NCBI GenBank assembly: GCA_963575745.1
Contig: CAUYUJ010000174.1
Span: forward strand, 34,079-98,078
DNA length: 64,000 nucleotides
Direction: 5' to 3'
Source: Prorocentrum cordatum
Taxonomy: Eukaryota; Sar; Dinophyceae; Prorocentrales; Prorocentraceae
The position numbers and the translations under genes are program-made. Each line of letters begins with the position of its first letter. Position 1 is the stretch's first letter. Below are positions 58,508-64,000 of the stretch, in pieces. The notes below the pieces were generated by a model. That model searched no databases, was not told where the DNA came from, and was given only the letters and a program-made list of their open reading frames with translations.

Positions 58508-61500
58508 CCGTCTCCCCGAGCCGGCAGCAGGGCGCACAGACGCGCCCAGCAGCCCCCCCGCAGATGGGGCCCAGCATATGTTCACCAACGATCAGCCGAT
58601 AGCAAGTTTCACTAGTCTCGTCATCAGCCAGCCGGATGACATCATTAGCCTCAGCGACAGCAGTGAGAGTGACCTTGTCAGTTTTGACCCGTCCGTCGTC
58701 TGTGTCAGTGCCGCGGGAGATGCAGGACACCAGGATGACCAGGATGGGAGGGGAGAACAAGGAGGGGAGCCACTCATGCTGTATCTCGCCAACATCACTA
58801 GCTGGCACAAGAAGGCCAGGGACTACGTTCAGTCCAGCGATTTTGCGCGGCCGCATGTCATTATGTTTAGTGAAATGCACGTTCAACGAGATAAACTGCG
58901 TGACGTGCATAAATTCATGAAGAAGCAGGGGGACAGGTCCTACGTCTGCCCAGCTGTCAGGACTTCGGCGACGGGGTCTCATGGAGGGGTAGGCCTCTTC
59001 GCCCTGCGCAGCCTCTGCTCCCACGCCCGCATCATGGGGGCGAAAGGACGTGACCAGCCCCTCTACGGTGGGCAAGGGTGGACAGCTTGCCACCTCCGCC
59101 TTCGAGGGCACAGCCTGATTTTGGTTTCCACTTATCTGCAAAGTGATGCAGGATATAATGAGTACAATACGCAAGTGACCAGCCAGATCGCCACCTTCCT
59201 CAGAGCCCACAAGCTGCCCTTTATCATCGGGGGGGACTGGAACATGACAGGGAAGCAGCTCATGGAGGGGGGCCTCTGGGTGAAGACCATAGGTGGGGTC
59301 CTCGTCGAGCCGAAGGTAGACTCCACCTGCAACGGGCGGGTGATTGACTTTTACGTGGTGTCTGAGAAGCTAGGTAGGCTCATGCAGGTCACCCCAGATC
59401 GCACCAGTCCATGGAGGCCCCATCTTGGGTTACGAGGAGAGTTTCAAGTAGAGGTTCGCAGCAAGCACAGCACGTACCCCGAGGAGGCCCCAGATGTCAA
59501 TATGTTAGGTGCGGCGCCGCGGCCGTGGGACGAGCTCCAGGTCCTGGCTCTCCAGAAGTTCCCCGAGGCTCCAGAGGTCCTACATCCCGTAGCACAAGCG
59601 CATGTCGACGACACCCTCACGCATAGGTTTGCCGTCCTCTCGCAGGCCCTGGAGTGGTGGCGCTCGGTTCCAGACCTGGGAGGGCCAACCCGGGCCCAAC
59701 CCTTCCGCCTGGAGACGCGGGCGGCTTTCAAGCCCAACCCTCCAGAACCAAGGGGGGGCCCCGAGAGCCGAAGGTGGAGCACCATCCAGCAGAGAGTTCG
59801 GGAACGGGATCTTGCCAGGAAGCGTGACCCCACAGGCCCCAACCATCGGAGGCTCCAGAGGCTCATCGAGGCTACCGTCGTCGACCTAGATTGGGACTCA
59901 AACCTCGCGGATGACCAGCAGTGGGCGCTCTGGCACAGCCTGAGGGAGAGGTCCAGCGAGCCTTTCCCCTTGCACGACCTGCTAGAACAGCAGGTGCAGT
60001 TTTACGAGACCCGCGCGCTGAAGCAGGCCCAGGACGGTTTCGCGGACTGGTTGGAGACCAGCATCAAGCGAGGGGGTGGAGCCGCCCACGCCTTCACCAG
60101 AGAGATGGAGGTAGAGGTCACCCCCGAAGAGGCAGACAACCTGGTCCTGGAAGAAGAGGTCCTCATGGACCCCAGCGACATCCTTGAGGCCAAAAGCGAA
60201 TTCTGGCAGCAGTACTGGGACCCTCAGAAGATCCAGGCCACGAACCCCATCTCGGCCCCGTGGATCCAGGAGATACGGGAGGAGGCGATGGAGGACAAGG
60301 CTCTGGAGGCCCCCTGGACGGAGGAGGAGGTTCTGAAGGCCATCAGATCTTTCCCAGGACACTCGGCCACAGGCATGGACCAGTGGCGCGTACGAGATTT
60401 TGTTCGACTCCCAGGCCCAGGGCTCACAGAGCTCACGAGCATGTTAAACACCATCGAAGAGAATCAGTCGATGCCCGCCCAGTGCTTAGGGAACCTTGCA
60501 GCGCTCAAGCCGAAGACCGCGACGGCGGATAGGCCGATCACGCCCACCACCTCCCTCTACAGGCTGCGCATGAGGATGAGGAGGGGGGAGATCGGCAAGT
60601 GGGAGGCGGCCAAGGCAGGACACTGGGACGCGGCAATCAAAGGATCCAGCTGTCTGCGCGCAGGCATCGTTTCAGAACTTTTTGCGGAAGTGGGGACGGA
60701 ACTCCAGATCAAAGTTGTCGAAGGGCTCTTGGACCTAGAGAAATTCTATGGCACCATCCTCACCCACGTGTTAGCGGCTAAGGCCAAAAAAGTGGGGTAC
60801 CCAAGTATCTGTCTAAGTATGGGGATCATGACCCACCTAGCAGTTCGATATCTCACCGCGGAGATGGGGGTCAGCCACCCGATCATTCCCCAGCGCAGTA
60901 TCTTAGCGGGATGCGGCCAACGCGTGGTTTGGACGCGAGTTCTGTTGCACGACCTCCTCCATCAGGCGCATCTCAGGTTCAGCCGTCTCACCCTCAGGAC
61001 CTGGGTGGACGACCTGCGGGCCCGCATGGTCGGCTCGGCCGCGTCCCTGCTCCAGTCCTTCCCCGAGGCTATGAAGTTTATCAAAGCAGGGCTCGTAGAT
61101 CTTGGGTGCAGGTTATCCCCGAAGTCGGCCCTCTTGTCGAATGACAATGACATCAGGAACCAGGTCCAGGACTCCTGCAAGCTCCACGGGATCCCCCTGC
61201 AGACCAAGCTGGGCACCAGGGACCTCGGGTTGGACTCCACCGTAGGCAAGCGCAGGTACTTAAAGGCTCGCAGGGCTCGGCAGCGTCTGGGATTCAAGAG
61301 GCACAAGAACATTAAGAGGCTCCTGAGGGTGACCAAGAGTGCTCATCGTCTATATCGTGCAGGGGCTAAGCCACAGCTCCATTGGGGACTTGAGGGCCAC
61401 GGGGTCTCCCCGACAGAGCTCAGCCAGCACAGGAGAGCAGCAGGGGCGGCCCTGGGGACCAGTAAACCAGGCAGTTGTCTCACCGCAGGGCTCCACCAGT

Positions 61501-63359
61501 CGAAGTTGCCGCCAGAGGCCCTGGACCCCGCCATCTTCCATCGCGTCAATATTTTTGAGATGTGGTTCGAGCTGGTGGAGACCCAGCCGCACCTCAGGAA
61601 TGGGATCGAGCTCGCCTGGCCCAAGGTGGTCGCCAAGCTCCAGCGGCCCAGGCGGTGGAACAATGTGGTCAGCCATCTCAGTGCCGTTGTGGCCACTCTC
61701 CTCGGCCTGGGGTGGCAGCCCGACTCAGCCTGGGCCTGGACAAGCCCAGTCGGCCAGGTTTTTCGAGTCCGACCTGGGAGTCTCCAGGAGCAAGACTATT
61801 TCATGTGCAGATTCCAGCAGTTCCTCCACCACCGAGTCTGGAGTGGGGCCCAAGGGGGACACGCAGCAGGAGGGGTACAGGATGGAATCGATATCAAGAG
61901 TTCGCGGTGGCAGATCGAACGGGAGTATCGCGACGGACAGGAGAACCTCGCGAAGGCGCTCAAGGCAGTTTGTGCTCGTTCAGCCTGGAGCCCCAGGCGA
62001 CGCTTCGAGGCAGGCTTAGCAGACGACTCGGTTTGCCCGTTGTGCGGAGACCATCACTGCGATGATTATCACAAGTTCTGGGGGTGCCCGCTCCTTTTCC
62101 AGGCCGAGCATCCCCTCATTCAGGAAACAGAGGACCTAGTGGACACCGCTCAAGGGGACGACCAGCCAGCTTGTCTGTGGCTCCGAGGGCTCATTCCAGC
62201 AGGTCTCGCTCTGAAGGCTGTAGAAGACACCACACCTCAGCACCCCGTCCTACTTGGGACTGGCGCTTTCCTGGACCCTCCTGAGCCGAGGGGCGGTTGG
62301 CGCCTCGGTTCGGTGGATGGCTCAGGGGGTGCTGTCTCTTCCGATCCCCGCCTGAGGCGTGTAGGATGGGGTGCGGGGGTCTGGGATGAAGATTTAAACC
62401 TCCTTGGCACTCTCCGAGGGAATGTCATAGGGCTCCAGACCATCAATCGGGCTGAGCTCAAAGGGGCCATCGAGCTCCTCAGGCACACCCAGGGCGACCT
62501 TATAGTGGTCACCGACTCGGCCTACCTCATCCGTGGGTACCACAGGGGTCCCCGTAGGCGAGCTCGTTCCAATCGTAGGCTCTGGGCCGAGCTTTGGAGG
62601 GTCCTAGGGGCTCGCACGGGCCAGCATCGGTGTCTTAAAGTAAAGAGCCATGCCACGGACACTGAGGTCCGCGCCCGTTTTCCCGCCTGGGCCCTGTATG
62701 TGAATGAACAGGCCGACGGATTCGCTGGACAGGCTGCCGCCTCTGCCGCCGTGCCCCAGGACCTGGTCGACCGAGTGCTGGCATTGGACACACTCGCAGA
62801 GCAGATCCGAGGGCGATTGGCCGCTGTCCAGATGATGTGGTGGACCCACTACCCAGTAGAAGAGGCTCCTGCTGAAACCAAGAGAGCTCAGCGTAAGGAG
62901 CGGAGTGACAAAGCTTTCCAGCACCTTTTAGAGGTGACCGCTCACTGGCCCGAGGTCCGCGATGACCAGGTTTCCTCCGTCAGGTGCGGCAAGCAGACCC
63001 ACAGGAGGTGCTGCGCTCGCTGGCTCAAGCTCCCTTGCCCCGCCGCCAGGCCCGCGGCGCGAGCGCAGGAGCCCTCCAGAGCCGCGAGTTCGTCACAAGA
63101 CATCGGGCAGGAGGCGGCCCTCCCTGCCGCTGGAGGCCCGCCCCCCATCCATCCTAGCCACCGACCCCACCTCGCCGTCTGCCGTGGGGTCCTCTGGTGT
63201 CGGAGGTGTGGGTGCTGGAAGGTTCGGGCCTCCAGGAAATTCAAAGAGCAGTGCGCCCCACCCCGCAACAGTCAGGGTGGGGGGCACAAGGCCATTTTGA
63301 AGCTCACCAAGGAGCAGCTCCCCCCAGGCCTCAAGGAATGGCCCCGAGGGAGCTCGTGA
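58398..63359 (+). CDS. L4 ORF2 polyprotein: endonuclease, RT, zinc knuckle, RNase H
   Basis: The frame is open from 58053 to 63359 (1768 codons); residue numbers here count from 58053. Met 58398 (MTMAGVVARP) is a possible start, overlapping ORF1 by 110 nt in its +1 frame. The endonuclease starts near residue 240 (LYLANITSWHKK) with Glu274 (FSEMH), Asp395/Asn397 (GGDWNM), Asp432 (VIDFYVVS) and His457 (PHLG). RT: motif A Asp894 (LLDLEKFYG), motif B near 952 (ILAGCGQR), motif C Asp986-Asp987 (TWVDDL). A zinc knuckle begins at Cys1328 (CPLCGDHHC...HKFWGC). RNase H: Asp1422 (SVDGSG), Glu1468 (NRAELKG), Asp1488 (VVTDSAY), Asp1555 (NEQADGF). A Cys cluster (CRRCGC...EQC) lies near 1716. No break seen. 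These activities suffice for target-primed reverse transcription. Confidence 0.93.
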   Translation: MTMAGVVARPTSRPFPTAAAMSPGAVGGPQAGARGTDRLPEPAAGRTDAPSSPPADGAQHMFTNDQPIASFTSLVISQPDDIISLSDSSESDLVSFDPSVVCVSAAGDAGHQDDQDGRGEQGGEPLMLYLANITSWHKKARDYVQSSDFARPHVIMFSEMHVQRDKLRDVHKFMKKQGDRSYVCPAVRTSATGSHGGVGLFALRSLCSHARIMGAKGRDQPLYGGQGWTACHLRLRGHSLILVSTYLQSDAGYNEYNTQVTSQIATFLRAHKLPFIIGGDWNMTGKQLMEGGLWVKTIGGVLVEPKVDSTCNGRVIDFYVVSEKLGRLMQVTPDRTSPWRPHLGLRGEFQVEVRSKHSTYPEEAPDVNMLGAAPRPWDELQVLALQKFPEAPEVLHPVAQAHVDDTLTHRFAVLSQALEWWRSVPDLGGPTRAQPFRLETRAAFKPNPPEPRGGPESRRWSTIQQRVRERDLARKRDPTGPNHRRLQRLIEATVVDLDWDSNLADDQQWALWHSLRERSSEPFPLHDLLEQQVQFYETRALKQAQDGFADWLETSIKRGGGAAHAFTREMEVEVTPEEADNLVLEEEVLMDPSDILEAKSEFWQQYWDPQKIQATNPISAPWIQEIREEAMEDKALEAPWTEEEVLKAIRSFPGHSATGMDQWRVRDFVRLPGPGLTELTSMLNTIEENQSMPAQCLGNLAALKPKTATADRPITPTTSLYRLRMRMRRGEIGKWEAAKAGHWDAAIKGSSCLRAGIVSELFAEVGTELQIKVVEGLLDLEKFYGTILTHVLAAKAKKVGYPSICLSMGIMTHLAVRYLTAEMGVSHPIIPQRSILAGCGQRVVWTRVLLHDLLHQAHLRFSRLTLRTWVDDLRARMVGSAASLLQSFPEAMKFIKAGLVDLGCRLSPKSALLSNDNDIRNQVQDSCKLHGIPLQTKLGTRDLGLDSTVGKRRYLKARRARQRLGFKRHKNIKRLLRVTKSAHRLYRAGAKPQLHWGLEGHGVSPTELSQHRRAAGAALGTSKPGSCLTAGLHQSKLPPEALDPAIFHRVNIFEMWFELVETQPHLRNGIELAWPKVVAKLQRPRRWNNVVSHLSAVVATLLGLGWQPDSAWAWTSPVGQVFRVRPGSLQEQDYFMCRFQQFLHHRVWSGAQGGHAAGGVQDGIDIKSSRWQIEREYRDGQENLAKALKAVCARSAWSPRRRFEAGLADDSVCPLCGDHHCDDYHKFWGCPLLFQAEHPLIQETEDLVDTAQGDDQPACLWLRGLIPAGLALKAVEDTTPQHPVLLGTGAFLDPPEPRGGWRLGSVDGSGGAVSSDPRLRRVGWGAGVWDEDLNLLGTLRGNVIGLQTINRAELKGAIELLRHTQGDLIVVTDSAYLIRGYHRGPRRRARSNRRLWAELWRVLGARTGQHRCLKVKSHATDTEVRARFPAWALYVNEQADGFAGQAAASAAVPQDLVDRVLALDTLAEQIRGRLAAVQMMWWTHYPVEEAPAETKRAQRKERSDKAFQHLLEVTAHWPEVRDDQVSSVRCGKQTHRRCCARWLKLPCPAARPAARAQEPSRAASSSQDIGQEAALPAAGGPPPIHPSHRPHLAVCRGVLWCRRCGCWKVRASRKFKEQCAPPRNSQGGGHKAILKLTKEQLPPGLKEWPRGSS

Positions 63360-63416
63360 GCCCCAATAGTCCCCCTATCGTGTAGGGATCGAGACTGTCC
63401 GATGGGGCGCGCGCGC

Positions 63417-63605
63417 GGAGGAGGAGGAGGAGGAGGAGGACCGAGGAGGAGGAGGACCCGACGCGAACTGGACGCCGCCGCGCGGTGCGCTTAGACGGGC
63501 ACACATCGAGGAAGAGGAGGAGGAGGAGGAGGAGGAGGAGGAGGAGGCGGTAGGAGGAGGAGGAGGAGGAGGAGGAGGAGGAGGAGGAGGAGGAGGAGGA
63601 GGGAT
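63417..63605 (+). repeat. (GGA)n microsatellite, L4 3' flank
   Basis: GGA repeats interrupted by a short unique piece (63452-63510). Same strand sense as the array upstream of L4. Confidence 0.93.
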
Positions 63606-64000
63606 GAGCACGGGGAGGGGAGTCAAACCAATAAACATCAACGATGCTGCAACGCACCTTGCCGTGACAAAACCCCGTCACAAGCCCGTCAAGTGTATAC
63701 AAAGATAGACAAGACTGAGATTGGCGCTTCGCGCCATGCACTTTGGTCCTTGAGGTATGGCATGCAAGCAGGAGGGCAACAAAATAAAACGAAACACGGC
63801 ATCGCCGTTGTAATGATGGTATTCGTTATCCTTCCCTCATGTTTCCTCCTCCTCTTCCTCATTCCCGCCCTACCCTGCGACTTCGTCCCCATCGTCTGCT
63901 CTTGTTGCGGAAGCTCATCCTGGGATAGCCTCTTGGGGGCCTTACGAAAAAATTGAAAGGCTTGTTGGGGCCTTCTGGAGGCCTCCTAGGTTCCTTCTGG
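63606..64000. other. Right-end spacer, no gene recognised
   Basis: Contains AATAAACATCAACGATGCTG (63630), which resembles AGACTCATCAACGATGTTGA at 5970 beside another GGA array. A small TCCTCCTCTTCCTC run is at 63845. No coding signal recognised. Confidence 0.4.

Larger units (their letters stand above)
57503..63416 (+). mobile_element. LINE retrotransposon L4 (clade II), apparently intact
   Basis: A 5.9-kb plus-strand non-LTR element. It starts with the SL tail GGCTCAAG (57503-57510), then 5' UTR, ORF1 (57560-58507), ORF2 (open to 63359, overlapping ORF1 in the +1 frame) and a short 3' UTR of 57 bp ending in GCGCGCGC. It has no poly(A) tail. Both ends meet plus-strand (GGA)n (57448-57502 and 63417-63605), so it lies within a GGA array. 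Endonuclease, RT, zinc knuckle, RNase H and terminal Cys motif are all in one frame with complete catalytic residues. It is the best candidate for a recently active copy here. Confidence 0.93.

Noticed and set aside
1-64000. tRNA, rRNA, snRNA, SL RNA gene or histone gene
   Set aside because: I looked for cloverleaf, 5S-like and SL RNA donor-site patterns by eye and found none convincing. The SL copies here lack the downstream SL RNA body.

Overview
The window is nuclear DNA of a dinoflagellate. The key evidence is a complete copy of the 22-nt dinoflagellate spliced leader (DinoSL) at 57062-57083 on the minus strand. Also typical are the high GC content, very low gene density, short exons with long introns and non-GT splice donors, and abundant LINE retrotransposons and microsatellites. 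I cannot name the species; the style resembles large GC-rich genomes such as Prorocentrum or Polarella.

Only one host gene is convincingly visible: a CDH1/FZR (Fizzy-related, APC/C activator) WD40 protein on the minus strand. Six exons are recognised (36260-36367, 35533-35709, 29088-29150, 24451-24534, 12870-12905, 12666-12731). They total 534 coding nt over 23.7 kb. The N-terminal and C-terminal exons were not found. The 138-nt intron between the last two exons is introner-like, with inverted repeats inside and a short duplicated junction.

Four large LINE-type elements dominate the coding content. Each has an ORF1 with a Cys motif and coiled coil, and an ORF2 with AP-like endonuclease and reverse transcriptase; RNase H is seen in three of them. 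L1 (1-4831, minus, running off the left edge) and L2 (16013-22696, minus, inside FZR intron 4) are decayed, L2 more so. L3 (50706-57083, minus) is decayed. L4 (57503-63416, plus) has an uninterrupted 1768-codon ORF2 frame. L3 and L4 lie head to head. A further remnant, L5 (46.9-48.9 kb, minus), and a zinc-knuckle fragment at 49.8-50.6 kb come from other copies. Each full element starts at a complete, truncated or degenerate DinoSL copy directly beside a (GGA)n/(TCC)n array. Each of the three elements whose 3' end is visible also ends beside such an array of the same strand sense.

The rest is repetitive: about 30 (GGA)n/(TCC)n arrays, (AGT)n, (GAT)n, octamer AGCCCTAT and pentamer arrays, minisatellites of 73, 82 and 117 bp, and at least eight families of short 130-370 bp dispersed repeats. 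Several of these have terminal inverted repeats (MITE-like, families A, C, D, G, J, P and Q here), and one shows 8-bp target-site duplications. There is a perfect 83-bp-arm palindrome at 42583-42753 and a 100-N assembly gap at 8901-9000. No tRNA, rRNA or CRISPR was seen. Most long frames crossing microsatellites (poly-Glu, Ser, Leu, Pro or Arg) are artefacts and are not annotated.
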